Shown: positions 17,976 through 26,586, counted from the stretch's first letter. The stretch: 64,000 bases of DNA from CAZSDU01 sp963662525 (GCA_963662525.1 OY759717.1:496001-560000), one strand, 5' to 3'. Made by a program: numbers and translations. Notes: generated by a model from the letters alone, not told the origin.

Positions 17976-18785
17976 ATGTCCCCCTCCCTCCTCTACGACG
18001 AACTCCCTATCTGGTCGGCTCCCTTCGGATTGACCCTGCTGGATCATGTGCGGATACTGCCGGGGATAAATGTCCTCGATATCGGCAGTGGCAGTGGTTT
18101 CCCCATGCTGGAACTGGCTGAACGCCTGGGAAAACCTTCCATGGTTTACGGGATAGACCCTTCTGAAGATTCCATCGCCATGATCACGGCAAAAAAAGAA
18201 GGAAAAGGCATTACGAATGCAAAAATCATCAGGGGATACGCGGAAGAAATTCCATTTCCCGATGACTTTTTCCAGCTTATCATATCCAACAACGGACTGA
18301 ACAATGTTTCTGACCAGGCAAGAACGCTGTCGGAATGCCACCGGGTAAGCAAATACAAAGCTCAAATGCTGCTGACCATGAACCTGCCTGAAACCATGTC
18401 GATATTCTACCAGATATTCGAAGAAGTCCTGCTGGAACAACACATGAATCAGGAAACAGTCAAACTGAAGACGCATATCTTTGAGAAGCGTAAACCTCCC
18501 GAATATCTTGCCAGGCTGATTGAAGATTCCGGTTTTTCCATCGTTTCGGCTGAAATCCATTCTTTCAACCTCAGGTATACCGACGGAACTGCATTCCTGA
18601 ATCATTACTTTATCCGTAAAGCTTTCATGGATCCCTGGAAATCCATTTTGCCTGATTCATCTGTGGCCATGATTTTTAATCGCATCGAAGAAAAACTGAA
18701 TCAACTTGCCGCTCAAAAAGGAGAACTTTCCCTCGCGGTTCCCTATGTTTGCTTTGATTGTCTGAAAGAACAAACAAAAAAATAG
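17976..18785 (+). CDS. SAM-dependent methyltransferase, class I
   Basis: A 269-residue methyltransferase of the UbiE/Methyltransf_11 type. Motif I is VLDIGSGSGFPMLELAE (33-49), followed by GIDPSEDSIAMI and the acidic FPDDFFQLIISNNGLNN region. The substrate is unknown. A C-terminal VCFDC motif is present. The gene lies 13 bp after recQ, with the gap made of heptamers, and 3 bp before the small repeat-protein gene, so these genes probably form one transcription unit with mpg. Confidence 0.82.
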   Translation: MSPSLLYDELPIWSAPFGLTLLDHVRILPGINVLDIGSGSGFPMLELAERLGKPSMVYGIDPSEDSIAMITAKKEGKGITNAKIIRGYAEEIPFPDDFFQLIISNNGLNNVSDQARTLSECHRVSKYKAQMLLTMNLPETMSIFYQIFEEVLLEQHMNQETVKLKTHIFEKRKPPEYLARLIEDSGFSIVSAEIHSFNLRYTDGTAFLNHYFIRKAFMDPWKSILPDSSVAMIFNRIEEKLNQLAAQKGELSLAVPYVCFDCLKEQTKK

Positions 18786-18788
18786 CCC

Positions 18789-19097
18789 ATGTACACCCTG
18801 ATACTGATAGTCGCCATGTCGCTGGCCAATATCCAAGATAAACCTGTCGATAAAGACTGCCTCTGCAAAACCTTTAAACTCTATGGGAAAATCAAAATCG
18901 TGAATGATTTTCCCGATCTGAAAGTCCAGGTGGTGGAGAATTTTCCCGATTTGAAGGTGCAGATCGTCGAAAATTTCCCGGATAAATGCGGTAAATGGAA
19001 ATTTGTCAACGACTTCCCTGATCTGAAAATCCAGTTCGTGGAAAATTTTCCGGATCTCAAGATAAAATTCGTGGACAATTTCCCCGGCCTGCCCTAA
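18789..19097 (+). CDS. Small secreted FPDLK-repeat protein, possibly a knotted fold
   Basis: A 102-residue protein with a short signal peptide (about 1-15) and a Cys pair (DCLC, 24-26). A repeat with consensus VxxVENFPDLK follows. FPD occurs at 41, 52, 63, 76 and 87, and FPG at 98. The spacing is 11 residues except for one 13-residue step around DKCGKWKFV. The layout (three units, a G-K-W-x-F-V linker, then three units ending in G) parallels the small bacterial proteins that I recall as DUF6150, or 7(1) septoil knot, although those have longer units. That link is from memory and needs a profile search. Codons differ between the repeats, so the pattern is kept by selection, not recent duplication. 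Confidence 0.65.
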   Translation: MYTLILIVAMSLANIQDKPVDKDCLCKTFKLYGKIKIVNDFPDLKVQVVENFPDLKVQIVENFPDKCGKWKFVNDFPDLKIQFVENFPDLKIKFVDNFPGLP

Positions 19098-19124
19098 ATC
19101 GTCAATCGTAAATCGTAAATCGTA
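19097..19124 (+). repeat. Heptamer array AATCGTA, 4 units, abutting the mpg ATG
   Basis: AATCGTC at 19097-19103, then three perfect AATCGTA units to 19124, directly followed by ATG 19125. The TAA stop of the repeat-protein gene overlaps the first base. Confidence 0.88.
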
Positions 19125-19718
19125 ATGCTTCTCCCCCCGGCCTTCTACCTTCGCGCTGATGTTGTTCAGATTGCCCGTGAATTGCTGGGAAAACACCTGA
19201 TCACTCACATTGGCGGAGCCATCACTTCTGGGATAATCTGTGAAACCGAGGCCTATGCCGGTATCACCGACCGTGCTTCACATACCTATAATGACAGGAG
19301 AACTGGACGAACGGAGGTTATGTACCGGAAGGGAGGAACCGCCTATGTATATCTCTGTTACGGGATGCATTCCCTGTTCAATGTGGTGACCAATCAGAAG
19401 GACATACCCCATGCCGTACTGATCCGCGGGATCATCCCCGATGAAGGAAAAGAGATCATGCTTCAGCGGGCAGGGAAATCCTCCATCAGCAGGGATTTCG
19501 GGATTGGCCCCGGTAAGGTCTCGAAAATCCTGGGAATTCATTATTCCCATACCGGGCTTGACCTGACACTTAAAAGTAAAAATTCACCTTGTATCCGGAT
19601 CGAAGACCGGGGAATTCGTATCAATCCTGATCAAATCCTGACCGGCACCCGCATCGGCGTGGATTACGCCGGGGAGGATGCTTTGCTGCCATACCGGTTT
19701 CAGTTGGTGAGTTGGTGA
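19125..19718 (+). CDS. mpg: DNA-3-methyladenine glycosylase (AAG/MPG family)
   Basis: A 197-residue glycosylase that removes alkylated purines, hypoxanthine and ethenoadenine. Family features are LARELLGK-like AREL LGKHL (17-25), the catalytic E42 in CETEAYAG, DRASHTYNDRRTGRTEVMY, and AYVYLCYGMHSLFNVVT (73-89), plus RGIIP and GPGKVSKILGI later. ATG 19125 follows the heptamer array with no gap. The last codons (QLVSW) and the TGA stop are coded by an octamer array that also ends the convergent gene. It belongs to the recQ-methyltransferase run. Confidence 0.92.
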   Translation: MLLPPAFYLRADVVQIARELLGKHLITHIGGAITSGIICETEAYAGITDRASHTYNDRRTGRTEVMYRKGGTAYVYLCYGMHSLFNVVTNQKDIPHAVLIRGIIPDEGKEIMLQRAGKSSISRDFGIGPGKVSKILGIHYSHTGLDLTLKSKNSPCIRIEDRGIRINPDQILTGTRIGVDYAGEDALLPYRFQLVSW

Positions 19719-19750
19719 GCTGGTGAGTTGGTGAGTTGGTGAGTTAGTGG
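19703..19750. repeat. Octamer array GTTGGTGA, 5 units + 1 diverged, with two convergent stop codons
   Basis: Units at 19703, 19711, 19719 (GCTGGTGA), 19727 and 19735, then a diverged GTTAGTGG. The mpg stop TGA (19716-19718) and the stop of the convergent phosphoesterase gene (19744-19746) both lie inside. Confidence 0.9.
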
Positions 19751-21393
19751 TTGGCAATGCTTTCTTCAGCCATCAGGACAGGAATGTAATCCGGACTGGG
19801 GTTTCCGCTCCCACTGTCAAGGTTGTACTGGAATAATGAAACCACATCAAGATCAGAACCGGTCCAGGCTCCCGGCTTGATCACCAGGAAAGTCCTGACC
19901 GGGTGACTGGATATTTCAGCATTGACCCATGAACCGGTATTCGCATAAATGCCGGTATATTGATTTCCTTCAGGATAAACTTTCAGCATGGGATTATGGG
20001 TATGCCCGAAAGCCACTATTTTAAACCGGTTTGGAGCGGCAGATCCCATGTATTCGTAGGAGGCTGAGAAAGAAAGATCAGTACTTCCATTCACGATGGC
20101 CATCAGGGCAGGCATGGAAACTGGCATGGCATTGACGATTTCGGTGGAAGGCCATACATCTTCAATGTTGGCGGCATACATATCCCTCACCCCATTGAAG
20201 CTGAGAAAATTGTTGTAACCATCAATGCCTCCCATCCTGATATTTGCCGAATCCGCTGCAACGGTGAGATTATAATGAATCTTAAGGTATTCATAGGCTG
20301 CCGTCCATGCTGCCATGAATTCCACATCACCATTGCCGTTTTTAAGCATTTGATGGCTGCTGCTGCCTTTTTCCATCAGCCCTTCCGCATCCAGCCTGGA
20401 AATAAAATATCCCGGGGGAAGCATATGTCCCGGGCTTGAAAGGGATTGGGGACAATTGAAAAAATCATACCGATGCCCATGCTCCATAATGATCTCGCTC
20501 AGGGGGGAATAATGACCGAGTCCGTTTGAATCTCCCTGCCAGATTATGCCCGGGATGATCTCCTGAAGGACCTCCTGCGTCAGCAGCATGTCGTGATTCC
20601 CAGGAATATAGATCAACTGTATGCTGCCGCTTGAAGCAATGGCTTTCAGCTTACTGATCACATTCTGATTGACGGGATTACCGGCAACCGACAGGAAGTA
20701 TTCCCGGGAATCAGTAATCCCGTTCGCAGAATCGAACGGAGCCATGCGGTAAGGAACCACCCATCCATCGAAAAGGTCGCCAAGAATAACCACCTGCCTG
20801 ACCTGGGCACTGTTGAGCGCCATATCGAGCAGACTTTCCAGGGCGCTTGCATTCTTGCTGAACCAGCAATACCCATTGGTTATGGCTCTCTGATCCCCCA
20901 TATGGATATCGCTGATGCAAACCACAGAATTCCGTCCGCTAGTATCGTTCGCCAGAAATAATGGCTTCGCGCTTGTCCGGATTTCGATTGTGGTATTCAA
21001 AGGCAGCGTGATACCTGATGTTGACCTCAGCCCGGTAGTAATGTTGATCTGATACCTCCAGCCGTCCTGTAACTGAAACCCATACTGAAAAGCAATGATT
21101 GCTTTTCTTCCATAAGAAACCACCTTGTATAACGAATCCGGGATCCCGGATTTACACGAAAATGAAATATTCCCTTCAATGGTGGCAGCATCCAGTGGCT
21201 GGCTGAAATCAAGTTCAATGGATCGTTCCAGATAATGCAAGGAATAATATACGTCATGCTGCAGGTTGGATTTAGGTAAATCAACACTCAGATACAAAGG
21301 TTCATTTTGGGTCTCTGATTTTTTGCATGAAATCATGAGAACAAAGAAACCAACAAACATGAACAACAGAAAAAATACACGACAGGGTTTCAT
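19744..21393 (-). CDS. Metallophosphoesterase lipoprotein
   Basis: A 549-residue lipoprotein: hydrophobic leader and lipobox FVLMISC, with C23 as the lipid site. An Ig-like domain (Big_5 type, about 35-140, RSIELDFSQPLDAATI) precedes a calcineurin-like phosphoesterase domain. Metal motifs are SDIH (161-164), GDLFDGW (205-211), GNHD (265-268) and FGHTHNP near residue 460-470. The overall plan matches UDP-diacylglucosamine hydrolase-like or general metallophosphoesterases; the substrate is unknown. No consensus promoter is seen upstream. The 3' end lies in an octamer array shared with mpg. Confidence 0.85.
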   Translation of the reverse strand: MKPCRVFFLLFMFVGFFVLMISCKKSETQNEPLYLSVDLPKSNLQHDVYYSLHYLERSIELDFSQPLDAATIEGNISFSCKSGIPDSLYKVVSYGRKAIIAFQYGFQLQDGWRYQINITTGLRSTSGITLPLNTTIEIRTSAKPLFLANDTSGRNSVVCISDIHMGDQRAITNGYCWFSKNASALESLLDMALNSAQVRQVVILGDLFDGWVVPYRMAPFDSANGITDSREYFLSVAGNPVNQNVISKLKAIASSGSIQLIYIPGNHDMLLTQEVLQEIIPGIIWQGDSNGLGHYSPLSEIIMEHGHRYDFFNCPQSLSSPGHMLPPGYFISRLDAEGLMEKGSSSHQMLKNGNGDVEFMAAWTAAYEYLKIHYNLTVAADSANIRMGGIDGYNNFLSFNGVRDMYAANIEDVWPSTEIVNAMPVSMPALMAIVNGSTDLSFSASYEYMGSAAPNRFKIVAFGHTHNPMLKVYPEGNQYTGIYANTGSWVNAEISSHPVRTFLVIKPGAWTGSDLDVVSLFQYNLDSGSGNPSPDYIPVLMAEESIANH

Positions 21394-21565
21394 AACATAG
21401 GTTTTATCCCAGCAAGTTAATAAAAAACAATATAAAAAAGGTTTTGGAATGTAACTATTATATCATATTTTTGAGCAATTATTTGGTAATTTTTAGGGTA
21501 AATATCGAAAATATTATAAAGCGGTTACCGAAAAGCTTTAATAGAGTAGGTGCAAATTAAATCTC

Positions 21566-21922
21566 ATGAGTATGAAAAAGTTTTTTATTACATTGATTTG
21601 CTTGTTTTTTCTTGGAGGCTTTTCTGCCTTTTCTCAGGTCACGGTTGATAATGTTGACATTAATAAATTAGACATCAAATTTTGCGAGCTGGTTGCAAAA
21701 TCTGCATTGTTCAGCATGAAAGTTGTGGTTGTAATTGATTATGGACAGGATTTTTCCTGGAAAGTACAAACGATAAAAGGAACCGATGGAAAAGACATGA
21801 AATTTAATAGTGTGATTGCCGCTTTAAATTTCATGTATTTAAACGGCTGGGACTATGCCAATAATTTTGTAGTTTCTGATAAAGATGGGAGCGTTTATCA
21901 TTACCTGTTAAAGAAAAAGTAA
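21566..21922 (+). CDS. Small secreted protein of unknown function
   Basis: A 118-residue protein with a signal peptide (KKFFITLICLFFLGGFSAFSQ). The mature part includes KLDIKFCELVAKSALFSMKVVVVIDYGQD and ends in SVYHYLLKKK. I recognise no domain. The second ATG, two codons on, is an equally good start. The gene stands alone between a divergent lipoprotein gene and a 500-bp gap. Confidence 0.65.
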   Translation: MSMKKFFITLICLFFLGGFSAFSQVTVDNVDINKLDIKFCELVAKSALFSMKVVVVIDYGQDFSWKVQTIKGTDGKDMKFNSVIAALNFMYLNGWDYANNFVVSDKDGSVYHYLLKKK

Positions 21923-22042
21923 GAAGATTTTGGCCGAATTAAACGGAGTATTGCGGTAAGGGAGTATCCAGCCATCCGTTGTATAACTGGAAACCACAGG
22001 GTTTCATGACTTGAGTTATATTCCGGCATGTTAAGGAGATAC

Positions 22043-22081
22043 ATATCACCCGGAGAATCATCCTGATTTTCAGGGTGATAT
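22043..22081. repeat. 39-nt near-perfect palindrome
   Basis: Outer arms ATATCACCC and GGGTGATAT are perfectly complementary; inner arms GAGAATCA and TGATTTTC pair with one wobble or mismatch, around a TCC loop. There is a single G-A mismatch between the two stems. No T-run follows, so it is not a standard terminator. Confidence 0.7.
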
Positions 22082-22284
22082 ATTTATAGAAAACTACCAG
22101 GGAAATATTTCCTGCCAGTAGAAAATTTATTAACAATTGATTAACCATCAACTGTCTAATTTTTTTACACTTCGAAAATTATTCATTTTCACATCTTGCT
22201 GAACGACATGTGATTAAGTTTTGGCGTGATTTTTGTCATGCCGAAAAATCAGCAAAAACCGCCTAAACTATTCACATTCATAAA

Positions 22285-22316
22285 TTTGACATTCGCATAA
22301 TCCCGCCTTATCTTTG
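22285..22316 (+). promoter_or_regulatory. Bacteroidota-type promoter of a T9SS gene
   Basis: TTTG at 22285-22288, a 20-nt spacer and TATCTTTG at 22309-22316. Predicted transcription start near 22323. Confidence 0.7.
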
Positions 22317-22426
22317 GTATTTCAAGCGGTTTTATTTTCCCGGAAATTAATTGCAAAAATGATTAACGAGTTTTCTACCCTGATAACCGAGAAAATATTT
22401 CCTGTTTGAAACTTAAAAATATCATC

Positions 22427-24061
22427 ATGAAATTATCTTCAATGCTTGCCTTTGTCATGTTTTCCCTGGTCTTCGCCCGCGACCTGAACGCTCAGATTTC
22501 CAGGGATAAACCCTTGCTGCCGGTTCAGACAAACAGATCACCCTTGTTCGGAAAAGATATTGTCATCCATGACCAACCTGATCGTGATCAGCGAAACGTG
22601 GATGTTTGCTCTGCTTATAACGGCTGGCTGTATGCTGCATATTCATACAATACGAGTGGCGCTCTTTGGCTTTCCGTTTGGAGATCTACGGATAATGGTA
22701 TTTATTGGGAAAATATTTTCGAGTGTCCAATAGAATTTGGAAATCGTATTTTGAAAAAATTTGATATTGCAGTTTGTGGCAATAGCGAAACAAACCTTAA
22801 ACTTTTCTTTGCCGGAGTGGTTGTAACAAACAATTTAGATTATGGCCTGGGTTTTGTTTGGAGATACAATGCTATAACCCTTGAGTATGAAACGACTTTA
22901 CTTTATTCAAGTAGTATAAGAGATGTTTCATTTTCAAGCGATTTTATTTTCCCAGCCGTAAATGCAAACCCCTATAGTGTGGGATTTGTTTATTCAAGCT
23001 ATGAATATGGTGATAATAATTTTCTTATTTATCGTTCCTCAGGAAACGGAGGTGAATCAATAACCGTGAAGGATACCTTGGGTATATCACAAAAACCCTA
23101 TCTGAAATCCAGTCTTACCTATGGCAGAAGCCCCTCATGGAGCAGTGGGAGGTATTTTGCTGTGTGGGAACAGACAGACAATATCAATTCTCCTACCGGT
23201 CATATCTATACTGCACATACAGAACCGAACTTCGACAGTCATTATACCCGACCGGTTTGCATCGACAGTCTGGATCCTTCTGCCATCAATCTTTGCCGTA
23301 ATCCGGTCATTGCCTGCCAGTACAACGATACCGACAACGACAGCGCCAACCTGACCACGGTTATTCTCTACGAGCAATACGATCCAGTGAACGACCGCTT
23401 TGATGTCAAAGGAGTGTATAATCTCCAATCCACCCTCACTTCCTGTTTCAAGCCCTTATCCTTCACCAATTCTGAGCATGAGAACCTCCAGCCCGATATC
23501 GCATTCAATCCTTACACTTCAAATTTCATGGCCACCTGGTACGATGCCACGGAACAGAAACTGCCCTTTGTTACCAACAGCATGAATATGGAGCAACCCG
23601 CTAACTGGACAGTGGTCTCCACGGGGTTTAATGATGCACCTGACCTTGAAGACCCCCATCCCAAGGTCAGACTAAGCTTTTCCGAGCAGAAAGGAATCAA
23701 CGTATGGACATCAGAAGGCACAGGCGGAAATGGGGTGGCCTTGTTCGATGCCGAGTACAGCACTTATACTTCGGTTTCGGAAATAGACCAGGGAGAAGGT
23801 GAACGGCTATTAGGAGCTTACCCGAATCCCTGTGATCAGTATCTGAATATTGCTTTTGAACTGGAAAAATCAGAAAAAGTAACGATCAGGCTTTATGATC
23901 TTTCAGGAAAGAGCCTTGAATTCCTTTGCAATCAGAACTTTCCGGCCGGGAACAATACCTTCAAAGCCGATGTTTCTGATCTCAGCCCGGGAACCTATCT
24001 TTATTCATTCAGCGCTGGGGAGTTTTCAGGGTATGGAAAATTCAGCGTTATCAATCACTAA
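22427..24061 (+). CDS. T9SS cargo protein with beta-propeller-like body
   Basis: A 544-residue secreted protein. Signal peptide about 1-23 (LSSMLAFVMFSLVFARDLNAQ). The middle has repeated short strands with Asp-box-like stretches (LSVWRSTDNGIYWENIF, YRSSGNGGES), which suggest a sialidase-like propeller, but no catalytic set is seen. The last 80 or so residues are a T9SS type A sorting domain, with AYPNPCDQYLNIAFEL, VTIRLYDLSGK and LSPGTYLYSFSAG. ATG 22427 begins the signal peptide; the longer frame to a TTG at 22406 adds only seven residues. The 3' side has a small perfect hairpin. Confidence 0.8.
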   Translation: MKLSSMLAFVMFSLVFARDLNAQISRDKPLLPVQTNRSPLFGKDIVIHDQPDRDQRNVDVCSAYNGWLYAAYSYNTSGALWLSVWRSTDNGIYWENIFECPIEFGNRILKKFDIAVCGNSETNLKLFFAGVVVTNNLDYGLGFVWRYNAITLEYETTLLYSSSIRDVSFSSDFIFPAVNANPYSVGFVYSSYEYGDNNFLIYRSSGNGGESITVKDTLGISQKPYLKSSLTYGRSPSWSSGRYFAVWEQTDNINSPTGHIYTAHTEPNFDSHYTRPVCIDSLDPSAINLCRNPVIACQYNDTDNDSANLTTVILYEQYDPVNDRFDVKGVYNLQSTLTSCFKPLSFTNSEHENLQPDIAFNPYTSNFMATWYDATEQKLPFVTNSMNMEQPANWTVVSTGFNDAPDLEDPHPKVRLSFSEQKGINVWTSEGTGGNGVALFDAEYSTYTSVSEIDQGEGERLLGAYPNPCDQYLNIAFELEKSEKVTIRLYDLSGKSLEFLCNQNFPAGNNTFKADVSDLSPGTYLYSFSAGEFSGYGKFSVINH

Positions 24062-24087
24062 TCATAATAATATTCAAACCCCTTAGA

Positions 24088-24104
24088 ATTGTTTCACAAA
24101 CAAT
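24088..24104 (+). terminator. Small hairpin after the T9SS gene
   Basis: ATTGTTT and AAACAAT form a perfect 7-bp stem with a CAC loop, 27 bp after the stop codon. No T-run follows, so terminator function is uncertain. Confidence 0.3.
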
Positions 24105-24218
24105 GATTCCCCCTGCAAAATATCCTTCAACACTTGGGACAAGTAATTTCATACAATATGATTATTCGTATGGTGCTGCCCGTTTTGATATTAGGTTATA
24201 AACCTTAAAACTTTCTTC

Positions 24219-24611
24219 ATGTCATTGAATCAGAATATTTTTAGAAATGCTATAATACTTTTTTGTTGCTTGATAATACTTGGCTGCAAAAAGCATTTAA
24301 TTGATTACCGAAATAAATTTATTGGCGATTATCATTTTTCCATAACAGAGACAGGGTACGACTTATATGCCGGTTATTATGATACAATATATACAGATGA
24401 AGGGAAAATTTGGTATGGTTCCGATTCACATACTGTTTTAATCTCTTTATCGGGGGGGAAATCATTTGAACCCAGAATTTATGAAGACGGAACACTATCG
24501 GATAATGGTTGTGGAGGAGAATTTGAAACCTTATCAAGAGTTTCATACGGTTGTGTGATTCCTAGCCCAGCAGTCACAGTAGGTTTTCACCTTATCGGAG
24601 AAAGAAAATGA
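24219..24611 (+). CDS. Small lipoprotein of unknown function
   Basis: A 130-residue protein with a lipobox IILGC (C23) after a hydrophobic leader. The mature part is rich in Tyr and Gly (YDLYAGYYDTIYTDEG) and has a Cys in NGCGGEF. I recognise no family. It overlaps the next gene by 4 nt (ATGA) and starts an A+T-rich trio of secreted proteins whose base use differs from the surrounding genes. Confidence 0.65.
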   Translation: MSLNQNIFRNAIILFCCLIILGCKKHLIDYRNKFIGDYHFSITETGYDLYAGYYDTIYTDEGKIWYGSDSHTVLISLSGGKSFEPRIYEDGTLSDNGCGGEFETLSRVSYGCVIPSPAVTVGFHLIGERK

Positions 24612-25333
24612 TAAAAACTCTTTGGATATTATTTTGCTGTTTATTAATAAATATTCTTGCTTTGGCCCAGGATACCCTCCAGCAAAAAAGCAGGGAGAGA
24701 TTTTTTATTTCAGTCAAAGCAGGAGGTTATTATAAATTTTTTATTGGCAACAATTATATTTCGCCGACCCTGGAAGCTTTTGCAGATGATTTTGAGGATC
24801 ATCAATATGATAGATTTACCAAAACTCCTACGTTTGGGCTACAAACAGGCATTATGTCCTCATTTAATATGCAGAAAGGGTGGTTTATCGTTTTGGGATT
24901 ATCATTCTGTAACAGGAGAATCGTATATGAAAACAATAAGGATACGGTAGTAAAATATGGTAATGGATCTCGCATACAAGATATACATAACGTTTATAAA
25001 TACGATTACTCATACGACAATTTCGAATTGCAATTTATGTTGTCGTATAAATTCAATAAACTTAGTCTTTATGCCGGAGCATATATTCCTGTACTGACAT
25101 TTTATCAGGCAACCTATTCATATTTAATACTCCAATTGCCCGAACCACGAGGCACTTCACAGAAAACTATCAAAGGCGTAGAAATTCCATTAATGATATT
25201 TCCCTCCATTTTGGCTAGTTATAAAATAACTATTAAAACATTTTCTTTTCATCCATATTTGGGGATTGATTTTGGATCAAAAAAAAGCGTTTATCTCCAC
25301 GGGGGAATTATATTCACTATAGCAAGTTTTTAA
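24608..25333 (+). CDS. Outer-membrane beta-barrel protein
   Basis: A 241-residue protein with a signal peptide (about 1-20, ending ILALAQ). Alternating strands fit a small OmpA/OmpW-like barrel (PF13568-type): FFISVKAGGYYKFF, FGLQTGIMSSF, FELQFMLSYKFNKLSLYAGAYIP, and a final YLHGGIIFTIASF. No ligand can be named. It is the middle gene of the A+T-rich trio. Confidence 0.65.
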   Translation: MIKTLWILFCCLLINILALAQDTLQQKSRERFFISVKAGGYYKFFIGNNYISPTLEAFADDFEDHQYDRFTKTPTFGLQTGIMSSFNMQKGWFIVLGLSFCNRRIVYENNKDTVVKYGNGSRIQDIHNVYKYDYSYDNFELQFMLSYKFNKLSLYAGAYIPVLTFYQATYSYLILQLPEPRGTSQKTIKGVEIPLMIFPSILASYKITIKTFSFHPYLGIDFGSKKSVYLHGGIIFTIASF

Positions 25334-25341
25334 TAAAAACC

Positions 25342-26268
25342 ATGATCAATCGAAATTTTCTTATTACCAATCTGATATTCCTGTTATCAATATGCTCTTT
25401 TTCTTGTCTGGCACAATCAATAGATACAACAAAATTATATTCTTACGTAGTTGAGAAGAAAAGGGTGGTTTTTTATTCAGGTAGTATTGCCCTTCCTTTC
25501 ACTATTTATTTCAGGCCTGCAGAATGGTTTTTACCAGAAGATATTTTCGAGAGCTTTTATGAATACTATTATGATGACCCCTATCTTCCCATTTTTCCCC
25601 CATTTGAAAAAGCGGGCATACCAACTCAACTCAGCTATAAGAAGGTTAGCTCAATTGATACTGTTTTCAACTACTTTACTCAAGGATTCAATATAAATCA
25701 ATTTTGTAAGGATTCCCTTCGGTCGAATGAATATTTTGAAGGAATGTCTGAAAGCGATGTTTTAAGATTAGAATATGAATTGTTTTATTCCCTGCTTCTA
25801 AAAATGGCCATTCAACCAAGGTTAAACGATATACATGATAAAGAAATAATCAGGATTATTCTACCCAAAGGTTTTAGAGGTACAAAATTCACTCAGTTTA
25901 CAATTTTTACAATCATACTTACTGATCAACAAAATGCAGTTGTTGAAATCATTAGAATCAACACTAAGCAAATAAAGAACATTTTTATTGAACAACATGA
26001 TACTATTTTGCTTTCTAAACGAGCCATTAAGGAGTTGCATTACAGTCTGAATAGAATTGATTTGGATATGGCTCGAAAAATACCCAATGCATCCGTTCCA
26101 ATCTACTCCGTACCCGATCCATATTGTTTAGAATACAACAAAAATGGTAATTATTATCATTATATTAAATTCGAATATTTCTTGAAAGATTCAAATTTAC
26201 GAAAACAAATAGTAAGACTCAATTATCTATGCCTAGTAATTGAATCCCTTATTGATAAAGCCAGGTAA
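25342..26268 (+). CDS. Secreted protein of unknown function
   Basis: A 308-residue protein with a signal peptide (about 1-25, CSFSCLAQ). The mature part is rich in aromatic, Lys and Asn residues. I recognise no domain. It lies 8 bp after the barrel gene, so the two are probably co-transcribed. Base composition is visibly A+T-rich, and the codon choice favours A/T-ending codons, unlike the neighbouring housekeeping genes. This fits a laterally acquired or fast-evolving cassette. Confidence 0.6.
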   Translation: MINRNFLITNLIFLLSICSFSCLAQSIDTTKLYSYVVEKKRVVFYSGSIALPFTIYFRPAEWFLPEDIFESFYEYYYDDPYLPIFPPFEKAGIPTQLSYKKVSSIDTVFNYFTQGFNINQFCKDSLRSNEYFEGMSESDVLRLEYELFYSLLLKMAIQPRLNDIHDKEIIRIILPKGFRGTKFTQFTIFTIILTDQQNAVVEIIRINTKQIKNIFIEQHDTILLSKRAIKELHYSLNRIDLDMARKIPNASVPIYSVPDPYCLEYNKNGNYYHYIKFEYFLKDSNLRKQIVRLNYLCLVIESLIDKAR

Positions 26269-26531
26269 CAGTTTGAAAATTTGGCTAAAAATTCAAAACC
26301 TTAATAAAGCATAATAGAGAAATATAGACAATTGATAATGACGATCTATAGGGTCAATATCAAATATCATTAAGTATTTTTTTGGTATTCATTTTTAAAT
26401 ACTCCTCTATGAAATACTTAGTCAATGTTACTATTCGCAACCGGATTGAGACCTGAAAAATTATCAAGCATTAATATCAGGTTCGACCTGTTGCCTTGAA
26501 GTATCGTGGCTTTCATTTGGTTGAACAATAA
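26269..26531. other. A+T-rich intergenic region
   Basis: About 260 bp between the secreted-protein trio and the HU terminator. It holds a 9-bp inverted repeat (TAAGTATTT at 26371-26379 and AAATACTTA at 26412-26420), but no gene, promoter or RNA that I can support. Confidence 0.5.
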
Positions 26532-26564
26532 AAAAGAGGACGACCTTTTAGGACGTCCTCTTTT
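26532..26564 (-). terminator. Terminator of the HU gene
   Basis: Perfect 11-bp stem, AAAAGAGGACG at 26532-26542 and CGTCCTCTTTT at 26554-26564, with a further CCT/AGG pairing in the loop. On the minus strand a T-run follows the stem. It lies 22 bp after the HU stop codon. Confidence 0.88.
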
Positions 26565-26586
26565 CGTGAAGTAATCGTTTTACAAA

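Larger units (their letters stand above)
21923..22426. other. 500-bp intergenic region
   Basis: It holds a long near-perfect hairpin at 22043-22081 and a promoter at 22285-22316. I see no convincing gene; a 70-codon minus-strand frame at 21939-22151 lacks any family likeness. The long leader (about 100 nt) of the downstream T9SS gene is part of this region. Confidence 0.6.

Noticed and set aside
15474..19750. CRISPR array reading of the tandem repeats
   Set aside because: Units are 7-9 bp with no spacers, and no cas genes occur.
21939..22151. 70-codon minus-strand frame in the 500-bp gap
   Set aside because: No family likeness, covers the palindrome at 22043-22081, and has no promoter or ribosome site.
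26371..26420. 9-bp inverted repeat in the gap before HU as an operator or terminator
   Set aside because: 32-nt A/T-rich loop and A/T-rich arms; chance is likely in such sequence.
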